Assembly: GCA_021797415.1 (NCBI GenBank)
Contig: JAJZZT010000256.1
Span: 1-6,632 of the forward strand
Reading direction: 5' to 3'
DNA length: 6,632 bases
DNA from: Bacillota bacterium
GTDB lineage: Bacteria > Bacillota > Bacilli > Alicyclobacillales > SLC66
Below the pieces are notes generated by a model. It was given only the letters and a program-made list of their open reading frames with translations. It ran no database searches and had not been told where the DNA came from. Numbering within the stretch: the stretch's first letter is position 1; every line of letters starts with the position of its first letter. This document shows positions 1 through 5,553 of this stretch, piece by piece. The position numbers and the translations under genes are program-made.

Positions 1-1
1 C

Positions 2-307
2 GAAGGCAAGTGGATCATCAGCGCCAGGCATATCAGGCGGTGGGGTAAGGTGAAGGAGATACTCTACGATATCCGGCCGGACCAATATTCATCCATTCCG
101 GAACTGGCCGACCTGACGCAGGACAATCAGTTCTGGCCGGAAATCCAGCAGTGGGAGAACACGTACGTCGTGATCCTCGAAAGCATCGGGTATTTTGCTG
201 CGGTCCTGCCGTTCCGTGGTTGGCAAAAACCACGCGAGTACCACAACATGACGACCACAATGGACCGAGTGCGCAATGCGGCATACATGGAGGATCTTTT
301 CCTTTGA
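2..307 (+). CDS. 3' end of an unrecognised protein-coding gene (5' end outside window)
   Basis: The reading frame is open from the first bases of the window and ends at TGA 305-307, giving about 101 C-terminal residues that begin EGKWIISARHIRRWG and end AAYMEDLFL. Third codon positions are mostly G or C, as in the neighbouring genes, so this looks like real coding sequence. A GTG at 50 could start an 85-residue protein, but only a weak GGTGGGG stretch precedes it and the frame continues upstream, so I treat it as a truncated gene. No signal peptide, membrane segment or catalytic motif is visible. The segment is rich in aromatic residues (W, Y, F), and the opening GKWIISARHIRR loosely resembles the last strand of SnoaL/NTF2-like folds, but the 85 residues after it do not fit such an ending. 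I do not assign a function. The next plus-strand gene starts 164 bases downstream. Confidence 0.7.
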   Translation, partial: EGKWIISARHIRRWGKVKEILYDIRPDQYSSIPELADLTQDNQFWPEIQQWENTYVVILESIGYFAAVLPFRGWQKPREYHNMTTTMDRVRNAAYMEDLFL

Positions 308-334
308 AACGTCCGGAGCGCCTATAGCAGCCGT

Positions 335-374
335 GAATATCCGCGTGCATCTGTGTGCATCTGTGAACATCCGC
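335..374. repeat. Four tandem 10-bp units (GNNNATCYGY)
   Basis: Four adjacent 10-bp units are seen: gaatatccgc, gtgcatctgt, gtgcatctgt, gaacatccgc. The middle two are identical and the outer two differ at one base. The array lies in the 164-bp spacer between the partial gene and the solute-binding protein gene. The 10-bp period puts each unit on the same face of the helix. It could be a cooperative protein-binding site or a copy of a dispersed intergenic repeat. Otherwise I see nothing in 308-471 apart from the ribosome-binding site; no convincing promoter is visible. Confidence 0.7.
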
Positions 375-471
375 CATCACGTGCGCTGCGCGTGCCCGAC
401 GAGCAACTCCGTCCCGAGACACACTCCATCACCGCGCTTCTACAACATGTTCAGGAGGAGGTTGCAACATC

Positions 472-2121
472 ATGTCACGCAAATCGCGAAGAATTGCGTT
501 ATCCGCATTGACTGTCGGAATTGTGGTGATCGCCGCCGGCGCCGTTGGCTTAAGCCACATCTCCGCGAAACCGCCGACCGCAGCCGCGCCGCTGGTCGTC
601 GTACCCGGTCCCGCCGGCACATTCCAGGAAAACTTCAATCCATTTTCAACGGCGCTGGTCGGCACCATGGGGCTCATCTACCAGCCGCTGTTCTATTTCA
701 ATCCGTACTCGTCAAAAGTGTCGCCCGTGCTTGGCACGTCGTTCGGGTGGTCGAAGAATGACAAGACGCTGACCGTACAACTGCGCCACGGCGTGCGCTG
801 GTCGGACGGCAAACCATTCACCGCGCAGGACGTCGTCTACTCCTTCATGATGCGCAAGCAGTTCCCGCAACTCGACACCGCGGGGGTCTGGCAGTACCTG
901 TCTGCCGTGAAGGCGATCGGCTCATACACGGTGCAGTTCCAGTTCAAGCAGGTCAACGTCCCCTTTGAGTGGTACATCCTGGGGCAAACGCCGATCGTTC
1001 CGCAGCACGTCTGGTCCAAGGTGTCCAATCCAACCACCGCGCTGAACCTGCACCCGGTCGGCACCGGACCCTACACGGTCAACTCGTTCAGCCCGGAAGA
1101 GTACACGTTTGTCGCCAATCCACACTACTGGGCAGGTAAACTGGCCGTTCACGAGATCCAATTCCCGGCCTACTCGAGCAACACGAGCATCGCCGGCGGA
1201 CTGGCGCAAGGCCGGATCGACTGGGCCAGCATCTTCATCCCCAACATCCAGCGCACATACGTCGCCGCCAACCCGAAGACGAACCACTACTTCTTCGCGG
1301 GCGGCTCCACGCTGATGCTGTACACCAACTTCAAGGACCCGCTGCTCTCGCAACTGCCGGTGCGTCAGGCGATCAGCCTTGCCATCAACCGCCAGAAGGT
1401 GAATGCGGCCGATTACCACTACGCGCCGATTGCCAATGCGTTTGACATGCTCGGCCGAACGACCAAGGGATGGCTTTCGCCCGCCTTGGCCCATCAGTAC
1501 AAGGGAGCGTTGCAGTACAACCCGGCCAAGGCCGTCTCCATCCTTGAGAAGGCTGGTTTCAAGAAGAACAGCAGCGGCATCTTCGTGTCGCCCTCCGGAA
1601 AACCGCTCTCATTCACCCTGCAGGTCGTCTCGACGTATTCCGAGTGGGTGTCCATGGCTTCGATCCTGTCCTCCGAGTTGCGCAATGTGGGGATCAATGT
1701 CACCGTTCAGGGCGAATCCTCCAGCCTGTACGGCAGCAACCTGTTCCAGAAGAAGCAGTACCAGTTGGCGCTCTCCTGGACCGACACGGGGCCCACGCCG
1801 TTTTACGCGTACTATGCGATGATGTACCCGAATCTGCCGTCCAACTCGGAGAACTGGAGCAATCTCGCCACGACGCGCCTGCTCAACACCTACCTGCACA
1901 CGAACAAGTCGTCCGTGCAGCACCAAGTGATGAACAGCCTGGAGGGCATCGTCGCGCGCGACATCCCGTCCATTCCGCTGGTCGAGACGCCAAACTGGTT
2001 TGAGTACAGCACGAAGAACTTCGTCGGCTGGCCGGGCGCAAGCAACCCGTACGCGCAGGGCGGACCATGGGTCTCGCCGTCCAATGCGATCGTGATGTCA
2101 CATCTGAAGGCCGTCAACTGA
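472..2121 (+). CDS. Extracellular solute-binding protein, family 5 (oligopeptide/nickel type)
   Basis: This 549-residue protein belongs to the SBP_bac_5 (OppA/DppA-like) family, the extracytoplasmic receptors that deliver peptides or related solutes to ABC importers. The family signature is clear at residues 104-125 (LRHGVRWSDGKPFTAQDVVYSF), and the conserved PVGTGPY turn is at 195-201. Length is typical. The ATG at 472 is set by AGGAGGAG at 453-460. The N-terminus has a basic stretch (RKSRR) and a hydrophobic core at about residues 8-28, which is a signal peptide or uncleaved anchor. Unusually for a Gram-positive SBP there is no lipobox; the whole protein has no cysteine. It must therefore be secreted, anchored by its N-terminus, or held by a partner. 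No permease or ATPase gene follows: the next gene is convergent. It is either an orphan receptor or the last gene of an operon reaching in from the left. Substrate cannot be read from the sequence. Confidence 0.93.
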   Translation: MSRKSRRIALSALTVGIVVIAAGAVGLSHISAKPPTAAAPLVVVPGPAGTFQENFNPFSTALVGTMGLIYQPLFYFNPYSSKVSPVLGTSFGWSKNDKTLTVQLRHGVRWSDGKPFTAQDVVYSFMMRKQFPQLDTAGVWQYLSAVKAIGSYTVQFQFKQVNVPFEWYILGQTPIVPQHVWSKVSNPTTALNLHPVGTGPYTVNSFSPEEYTFVANPHYWAGKLAVHEIQFPAYSSNTSIAGGLAQGRIDWASIFIPNIQRTYVAANPKTNHYFFAGGSTLMLYTNFKDPLLSQLPVRQAISLAINRQKVNAADYHYAPIANAFDMLGRTTKGWLSPALAHQYKGALQYNPAKAVSILEKAGFKKNSSGIFVSPSGKPLSFTLQVVSTYSEWVSMASILSSELRNVGINVTVQGESSSLYGSNLFQKKQYQLALSWTDTGPTPFYAYYAMMYPNLPSNSENWSNLATTRLLNTYLHTNKSSVQHQVMNSLEGIVARDIPSIPLVETPNWFEYSTKNFVGWPGASNPYAQGGPWVSPSNAIVMSHLKAVN

Positions 2122-2176
2122 CCCCGTCAACGCCCATAAATGACGGTCCGCCGGCCATCATACCGATGGATGCGCG

Positions 2177-2213
2177 GACCTGTCCGCGGCGTTGGCGACG
2201 CCGCGGACAGGTC
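2177..2213. terminator. Perfect 15-bp hairpin between convergent genes
   Basis: The arms at 2177-2191 and 2199-2213 are exact reverse complements with a 7-base loop (ttggcga). The hairpin lies between the stops of the solute-binding protein gene (2121) and the convergent dehydrogenase gene (2226). Its position suggests a shared bidirectional terminator or mRNA 3'-end protector. There is no T-run on either side, so it is not a classical intrinsic terminator, and the stem is very GC-rich. Confidence 0.7.
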
Positions 2214-2225
2214 ACGCCTGCCGGC

Positions 2226-3227
2226 TTACGTGCCGACGGCGAGACCACGGCCACGACCGCGCACCACAATGTGGTGCGGTTCCTCTCCGCGGGCATAGGC
2301 GGCCACGTTGTCTATCGCCTTTTGCACCATCACGCGCCACGTGCGGTGCGTGACGCCCGCGATATGCGGCGACAGCAGCAACCGATCCCGCAACTGTGGC
2401 GCAGCGAGCACGACCGGATTGTCCTTCGTCACGGGCTCGGGGTCAAACACGTCGAGGCTCGCGGCGTACACCCGGCGCTCCAGCAACGCCTCAACGAGCG
2501 CACGCTGGTCCACGAGCGCTCCCCGTCCCACATTGACAAAAATCGTCTCTGGTTGCATGCAGGCGAACGCCTCCTGGCCAAATAGGCCCCTCGTCTCCGC
2601 CGTGAGGGGCAGCATGACCACCACGGCATCGGACGTGCGCAGCAACTCGTCAAACGCTGCGTAGCGCACATCAAACCGATCCTCGTCCTCACGTCTGCGC
2701 GTGCGATTGTGGTACAGCAGAGTCGGGCCAAACGGCCGCAGACGGTCCGCCACGCTGCGGCCGATCGCGCCGAATCCCACGAGTCCCACCGTCATCTCCT
2801 CCAGATCGCGCAGCAGTGGCCCGATGATTCTCTCTCGGTTCTGATGATAATTGTCCCCGAGAACGACATTCTGGCATTCTCCCATGCGCCGGGCAAAGTA
2901 CAGCAGACTCATCACAATATGGTCAGCGACGGCATCCGCATTCCTCCCCGGATTATTGCAGAGCGTCAGTCCCGTCTCCCGGACGACGGCCATATCCACG
3001 CGTTCGTAGCCTGCGCTGACAAGCTGCAACAGTTCCACGCCCGGGGCGCGCAGAACTGCCCCCGGGATTGGAAGACCCACGCCGAGGATGGCGCGGAATC
3101 CCGCCGGGCGTCTTCTGCGAGCCTCAGACCAATCCTCCCAGTGTTCAATCGCGACTTCAGATGGTATGTGCGGCGCGGCAAACGCAAATCTCGACCTGGG
3201 AATCACGGACAATAACGGGAACGTCAT
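2226..3227 (-). CDS. D-isomer-specific 2-hydroxyacid dehydrogenase (NAD(P)-dependent)
   Basis: This 333-residue protein has the D-2-hydroxyacid dehydrogenase architecture, in which a substrate-binding domain surrounds a Rossmann domain. Such enzymes interconvert 2-oxoacids and D-2-hydroxyacids in the cytoplasm. The dinucleotide-binding motif GFGAIG is at 151-156. The catalytic triad is present: R235 in NVGRGALVD, E264 in DPEP and H288 in SPHIAG. After the second beta strand the sequence reads LYHNRTRR rather than an acidic residue, which suggests NADP(H) preference (inference). The ATG at 3225-3227 is preceded by a perfect AGGAGG (3235-3240) with a 7-base gap. The gene stands alone: its stop (TAA, 2226-2228) faces the solute-binding protein gene across a hairpin, and a long structured leader lies upstream. 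Glyoxylate/hydroxypyruvate reductase, phosphoglycerate dehydrogenase-like and D-lactate dehydrogenase-like members cannot be separated by these motifs. Length excludes an ACT-containing SerA. Confidence 0.93.
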   Translation of the reverse strand: MTFPLLSVIPRSRFAFAAPHIPSEVAIEHWEDWSEARRRRPAGFRAILGVGLPIPGAVLRAPGVELLQLVSAGYERVDMAVVRETGLTLCNNPGRNADAVADHIVMSLLYFARRMGECQNVVLGDNYHQNRERIIGPLLRDLEEMTVGLVGFGAIGRSVADRLRPFGPTLLYHNRTRRREDEDRFDVRYAAFDELLRTSDAVVVMLPLTAETRGLFGQEAFACMQPETIFVNVGRGALVDQRALVEALLERRVYAASLDVFDPEPVTKDNPVVLAAPQLRDRLLLSPHIAGVTHRTWRVMVQKAIDNVAAYARGEEPHHIVVRGRGRGLAVGT

Positions 3228-3238
3228 GGCACAGCCTC

Positions 3239-3250
3239 CTGTCCCGACAG
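3239..3250 (-). promoter_or_regulatory. Small hairpin touching the dehydrogenase ribosome-binding site
   Basis: On the minus strand CTGT-CGGG-ACAG forms a 4-bp stem with a 4-base loop. Its 3' arm shares two bases with the AGGAGG at 3240-3235. It could modulate ribosome access, but a stem this short may also be chance. Confidence 0.3.
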
Positions 3251-3279
3251 AGAGATATTTTTCTCATTAAAGGTAATCC

Positions 3280-3335
3280 AAAAAGGGGGGCACAACTCCC
3301 CGGGTCATGGCGGAGCCATCGTCAGGAATGCCCCC
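3280..3335 (-). terminator. Terminator-like hairpin inside the leader of the dehydrogenase gene (possible attenuator)
   Basis: On the minus strand a 7-bp GC-rich stem forms between GGGGGCA (3335-3329) and TGCCCCC (3292-3286). It encloses a second 5-bp hairpin, ATGGC-TCC-GCCAT (3319-3307), and is followed at once by C and TTTTT (3285-3280). This has the form of an intrinsic terminator pointing toward the dehydrogenase gene, about 53 bases before its start codon. No minus-strand gene lies between here and the tRNA-Pro terminator at 3759. It therefore either trims stray transcription or acts as a conditional attenuator. The C-run can alternatively pair with the nearer GGGG at about 3298-3302. 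I looked for T-box, SAM, TPP, cobalamin, lysine, fluoride and preQ1 consensus sequences and found none. Confidence 0.55.
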
Positions 3336-3444
3336 TCACGCAATCAATACGTCGCTCGGTCCGCCTTTCTGGCTGCTTCCAAGAGGACATGGGATAAAGA
3401 CCCCCTGTGTTGGCGACCTGATAGTAACATCAGTTTATCACGTT

Positions 3445-3450
3445 ATTATA
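3445..3450 (-). promoter_or_regulatory. Candidate -10 element (TATAAT) for the dehydrogenase transcript
   Basis: The minus strand carries a perfect TATAAT in the AT-rich stretch upstream of the dehydrogenase gene. The hexamer 17-18 bases before it (CAATAC/TCAATA) is a poor -35, so the promoter is tentative. Transcription from here would give a leader of about 210 nt containing the hairpin at 3280-3335. Confidence 0.35.
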
Positions 3451-3555
3451 GATATCTCTATACGGAAGTATTGATGACATATAAATTCACCTTGCGCCGA
3501 TGCATCTCTAACATCACAGTCGATTATCATATAAAAGTGTATTCAATGTCATTAA

Positions 3556-3642
3556 ACATTCCTCAAAGATGGCTTCATCACGCTGTTCCGCGGTCTCGCC
3601 TACAAGTTCTTCTTCGGATCGATCGTCGGCGCCGGAAGGTAA
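3556..3642 (+). pseudogene. Possible C-terminal remnant of an unidentified gene
   Basis: A frame running from just after a TAA (3553-3555) to TAA 3640-3642 encodes 28 residues, including LKDGFITLFRG and the ending YKFFFGSIVGAGR. About three quarters of the codons end in G or C, as in the real genes here and in contrast to the AT-rich DNA directly upstream. There is no start codon with a ribosome-binding site in frame. It may be the severed C-terminus of a membrane-associated protein left by a deletion or insertion. The ORF is short enough to be chance, and I cannot name a family. Confidence 0.3.
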
Positions 3643-3758
3643 CGAATCGTCTTATTTAATCTCAATGTCGTACTCCATCCTTTTGGCCGTCACTCTGGAA
3701 ATTTCTGAACCAACGAGCCGCTTTTGCACGGCCCGTTATGGCCACGCTTCGATAGACA

Positions 3759-3790
3759 AAAGAAAAGCCCGGAATTCCGGGCTTTTCTTT
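3759..3790 (-). terminator. Intrinsic terminator of the tRNA-Leu/tRNA-Pro unit (perfect 32-bp palindrome)
   Basis: The 32 bases are a perfect palindrome centred on GAATTC, with a GCCCGG/CCGGGC core flanked by AAAGAAAA and TTTTCTTT. On the minus strand it starts 3 bases past the tRNA-Pro 3' end and finishes in a T-rich tract. Because it is symmetrical it could also stop plus-strand transcription. Confidence 0.9.
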
Positions 3791-3792
3791 GA

Positions 3793-3866
3793 TCGGAGTT
3801 GCGGGATTTGAACCCACGACCTCCTGCTCCCAAGGCAGGCGCGCTACCAAGCTGCGCTAAACTCCG
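3793..3866 (-). tRNA. tRNA-Pro (anticodon TGG)
   Basis: The minus strand folds as a complete tRNA. The 7-bp acceptor CGGAGTT/AACTCCG is at 3866-3860 and 3800-3794, and the D arm is AGCGCAGCTTGGTAGCGC-like. The anticodon stem is CCTGC/GCAGG with loop CTTGGGA (anticodon TGG, reads CCA and other Pro codons), and the T arm contains GGTTCAAATCC. The discriminator is A. The CCA end is not encoded (TCA follows), so it must be added after RNase Z processing. It is the second gene of the unit, 94 bases after tRNA-Leu, and is followed directly by the palindromic terminator. Confidence 0.97.
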
Positions 3867-3960
3867 GAATGCGGTTCCCATCAAATCCCCACGGTGATGT
3901 GCATGGGCAGCATAAGAAGGAAAGCACCGGGAGTGAGGAATTCCGCGGCAAACACGCGGA

Positions 3961-4040
3961 TGCGGGTGAAGGGACTCGAACCCCCACGGTTTCCCGCCAG
4001 AACCTAAATCTGGTGCGTCTGCCAATTCCGCCACACCCGC
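3961..4040 (-). tRNA. tRNA-Leu (anticodon TAG)
   Basis: The minus strand gives a class II tRNA with acceptor GCGGGTG/CACCCGC (4040-4034 and 3968-3962), discriminator A, and a D arm containing GGCGGAATTGGCAGACGC. The anticodon stem is CCAGA/TCTGG with loop TTTAGGT (anticodon TAG). A short variable arm (CGGGAAACCG) and a T arm with GGTTCGAGTCC follow. CCA is not encoded. It is the first gene of the two-tRNA unit, with a leader of about 150 bases after the promoter at 4198-4227. That leader holds no gene, only a small 6-bp hairpin at 4088-4102. Confidence 0.97.
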
Positions 4041-4197
4041 AAAACGAAAAGGTCTATCCCCGAAATCTTCCCCTGCCGGTCGCAGTCGACGGTCCGACCG
4101 TCTGCCGATGCACAGCCCGTGCAAGAAGGACAGGATGCAAACGACATCAGGAGGCGCAAAACCTATGTGGCGACTCCCGACAAAGGGATGCGATGGT

Positions 4198-4227
4198 ACT
4201 ATACAGTGCACATTGTAGGATTGTCAA
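4198..4227 (-). promoter_or_regulatory. Sigma-A type promoter of the tRNA-Leu/tRNA-Pro unit
   Basis: On the minus strand a perfect -35 TTGACA (4227-4222) and -10 TATAGT (4203-4198) are separated by 18 bp. The start would be near 4191, giving a leader of about 150 nt before tRNA-Leu. The -35 begins 3 bases after the hairpin downstream of the aldo/keto reductase gene. Confidence 0.85.
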
Positions 4228-4230
4228 GGA

Positions 4231-4288
4231 GTTCAGCGGCCAGACGGAGATCGCGCGGCGAAATCCCCGTCTGGCCAGACAGTTGAAC
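4231..4288 (-). terminator. Extended hairpin downstream of the aldo/keto reductase gene
   Basis: A perfect 10-bp stem (4238-4247 with 4267-4276, ggccagacgg/ccgtctggcc) is flanked by an outer 5-bp pairing (gttca 4231-4235, tgaac 4284-4288). It begins 19 bases past the reductase stop on the minus strand. There is no T-run, since the tRNA promoter -35 follows immediately. It probably serves as terminator or 3'-end stabiliser and keeps reductase transcription out of the tRNA unit. Confidence 0.6.
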
Positions 4289-4307
4289 GGTAAGAAGCGA
4301 ACGGCGG

Positions 4308-5225
4308 TCAAGGGAGCACATTGCCCGCCGCACGATAGATACCGTACCACTCCTCGCGCGTCAGATGCACATCGCTCGCCTTGCAGCAATCCTTCAGGCG
4401 TCCCACATTCATCGTGCCGGTGACGGGCTGCATGTGGGCGGGATGGCGCAACAACCACGCGATGACGATGGTCGTGTTGCTCACTTCATATTTTTCAGCA
4501 ATTTCGTCAATCTTCCGATTCAGTTCTGGAAATTTGTCGTTCCCAAGGAAGGCTCCCTTGAAAAAGCCATATTGGAAGGGCGACCAAGGCTGGATCGTGA
4601 TATCGTGCAACCGGCAATAATCAAGTACGCCGCCGTCACGGTTCACGGCAGAGTCGTTTTCCATGTTGACATTGATGCCGTTGGAAACCATCGTGGCGTT
4701 TGTGATACTCAACTGTAACTGATTGGCCACAAACGGCTGCTTCACCGACTTTTTCAACAACTGAATCTGCGTCGGATTCTGGTTGGAAACACCGAAATGC
4801 CGGACTTTTCCCGCACGTTCCAGAGTATCGAACGCCTCAGCGACCTCTTCCGGCTCAACCAGCGCGTCCGGGCGATGCAGGAGCAAAATGTCCAGATAAT
4901 CGGTTTTGAGCCGCTTCAGGCTTCCGTCCACCGCCTCCAGGATATGCTCTTTGGAAAAGTCGAACATACCTTTGCGAATGCCGCACTTGGATTGCAGGAT
5001 GATCTTTTCGCGGATACTCGCGTTCATCTCGATGGCATTCGCAAAGATTTCCTCGCATGCCCCTCCGCCATAGATATCCGCATGGTCAAAGAAGTTTGCG
5101 CCTTCTTCCAGCGCCGTTTGGACAAAACGATGGGCTTCGGCCTTATCCAGCGAATTGATCCGCATGCAGCCGACCGCGACAACCGGCACTTCCAGTGCGC
5201 TGCTTCCCAGTCTCATGGTTCTCAT
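4308..5225 (-). CDS. Aldo/keto reductase, YcsN/YdhF-type
   Basis: This 305-residue NADPH-dependent aldo/keto reductase reduces carbonyl compounds in the cytoplasm; the substrate is unknown. The complete catalytic tetrad is visible: D47 and Y52 in FDHADIYGGG, K80 in LQSKCGI and H117 in LLLHRPD. GKVRHFGVSN (139-148), PWSPF (213-217) and VTGTMNVGRLKD (268-279) match the barrel and cofactor-binding segments. HADIYGG, SKCGI and the ending around W293 with AAGNVLP resemble the YdhF (E. coli) and YcsN (B. subtilis) group. I chose the ATG at 5223-5225 because AGGAGG (5240-5235) precedes it by 9 bases. A longer frame reaches 5324 but would include an Arg-rich 33-residue extension unlike the family. 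The gene stands alone between two tRNA units, with a hairpin after the stop. The upstream region has one weak promoter candidate. Confidence 0.94.
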   Translation of the reverse strand: MRTMRLGSSALEVPVVAVGCMRINSLDKAEAHRFVQTALEEGANFFDHADIYGGGACEEIFANAIEMNASIREKIILQSKCGIRKGMFDFSKEHILEAVDGSLKRLKTDYLDILLLHRPDALVEPEEVAEAFDTLERAGKVRHFGVSNQNPTQIQLLKKSVKQPFVANQLQLSITNATMVSNGINVNMENDSAVNRDGGVLDYCRLHDITIQPWSPFQYGFFKGAFLGNDKFPELNRKIDEIAEKYEVSNTTIVIAWLLRHPAHMQPVTGTMNVGRLKDCCKASDVHLTREEWYGIYRAAGNVLP

Positions 5226-5234
5226 GACCGATGC

Positions 5235-5240
5235 CCTCCT
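5235..5240 (-). promoter_or_regulatory. Ribosome-binding site that fixes the aldo/keto reductase start
   Basis: A perfect AGGAGG on the minus strand lies 9 bases before the ATG at 5225. It decides against the longer frame beginning at 5324 and against the next in-frame ATG at 5216. Confidence 0.9.
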
Positions 5241-5314
5241 AAAACGTAATCGCCCGACCAGCTTCTCATACGGCGACGGCCCGCATCTTGCGCGACCGCC
5301 ACGCATCTCTGCCC

Positions 5315-5344
5315 ATTGTGACACACAACTGGCGCAATGCTCAA
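5315..5344 (-). promoter_or_regulatory. Weak candidate promoter for the aldo/keto reductase gene
   Basis: On the minus strand TTGAGC (5344-5339) and CACAAT (5320-5315) are separated by 18 bp, each matching consensus at four of six bases. It would give a leader of about 80 nt. It is the best candidate I found between the tRNA-Lys terminator and the gene. Confidence 0.3.
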
Positions 5345-5347
5345 GAC

Positions 5348-5384
5348 TCCTTGCGAAGTCCTTGCGAAATGAACCCGTTTCGCA
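5348..5384. repeat. Direct repeat plus inverted repeat upstream of the reductase promoter candidate
   Basis: The 10-mer tccttgcgaa occurs at 5348-5357 and 5359-5368 (11-bp period). The second copy overlaps a 7-bp inverted repeat, tgcgaaa (5363-5369) and tttcgca (5378-5384), with an 8-base loop. The location just upstream of the weak promoter fits an operator for a DNA-binding regulator, but no regulator gene is adjacent. Confidence 0.45.
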
Positions 5385-5417
5385 CCGTTCTGTGTCGCGG
5401 CTATAGCCCTGGAACGC

Positions 5418-5457
5418 AAAAATGGCCCACTGTCGGACTGTTCCAACCGTAAGCCAT
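5418..5457 (-). terminator. Intrinsic terminator of the four-tRNA unit
   Basis: On the minus strand a 9-bp stem with two G-U pairs (5457-5449 with 5430-5422), a G-A mismatch, and a further 6-bp stem (5447-5442 with 5437-5432) close a 4-base loop (ACAG). TTTTT follows, overlapping the stem base (5422-5418). It begins 14 bases past the CCA end of tRNA-Lys. Confidence 0.88.
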
Positions 5458-5471
5458 CACAATTGTAATTT

Positions 5472-5547
5472 TGGTGAGCCATGCTGGACTCGAACCAGCG
5501 ACACCCTGATTAAAAGTCAGGTGCTCTACCAACTGAGCTAATGGCTC
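5472..5547 (-). tRNA. tRNA-Lys (anticodon TTT)
   Basis: The minus strand forms a complete tRNA with acceptor GAGCCAT/ATGGCTC, D arm AGCTCAGTTGGTAGAGC, and anticodon stem CCTGA/TCAGG with loop CTTTTAA (anticodon TTT). The T arm contains GGTTCGAGTCC and the discriminator is A. The CCA end is encoded (5474-5472). It is the last gene of the Trp-His-Gln-Lys unit and begins 6 bases after tRNA-Gln ends. Confidence 0.98.
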
Positions 5548-5553
5548 ATCAAA

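Larger units (their letters stand above)
3336..3758. other. Region without an intact gene: leader, AT-rich segment and possible remnant
   Basis: No supported complete gene lies here. The part from 3336 to about 3440 is probably transcribed leader of the dehydrogenase gene. From about 3421 to 3560 the sequence is clearly more AT-rich than the rest of the window and holds short ORFs on both strands with no recognisable product. The part from 3556 to 3642 has coding-like composition (separate entry). From 3643 to 3758 I see nothing definable. Confidence 0.6.

Noticed and set aside
276..761. A 161-codon plus-strand ORF overlapping the repeat region and the start of the solute-binding protein gene
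   Set aside because: It is Arg/His-rich with no domain, overlaps a well-supported gene in another frame and has no ribosome-binding site.
922..1494. A 190-codon minus-strand ORF
   Set aside because: It is antisense to the solute-binding protein gene, is rich in Arg and Val, and mirrors GC-rich third positions of the real gene.
3228..3440. T-box, SAM, TPP, cobalamin, fluoride, lysine or preQ1 riboswitch in the dehydrogenase leader
   Set aside because: None of their conserved sequence blocks could be found by eye; only the terminator-like hairpin is supported.
3667..3735. Very short minus-strand frame ending EYDIEIK with a GTG start
   Set aside because: It has no ribosome-binding site, is only about 25 codons long and lies downstream of a terminator.
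3690..4211. A 173-codon minus-strand ORF
   Set aside because: It covers tRNA-Leu and tRNA-Pro and includes typical tRNA-derived peptides such as GVAELADAPDLGSGG; it is an artefact.
5226..5324. N-terminal extension of the aldo/keto reductase to 5324
   Set aside because: The AGGAGG at 5235-5240 places the start at 5225, and the extension does not resemble the family.
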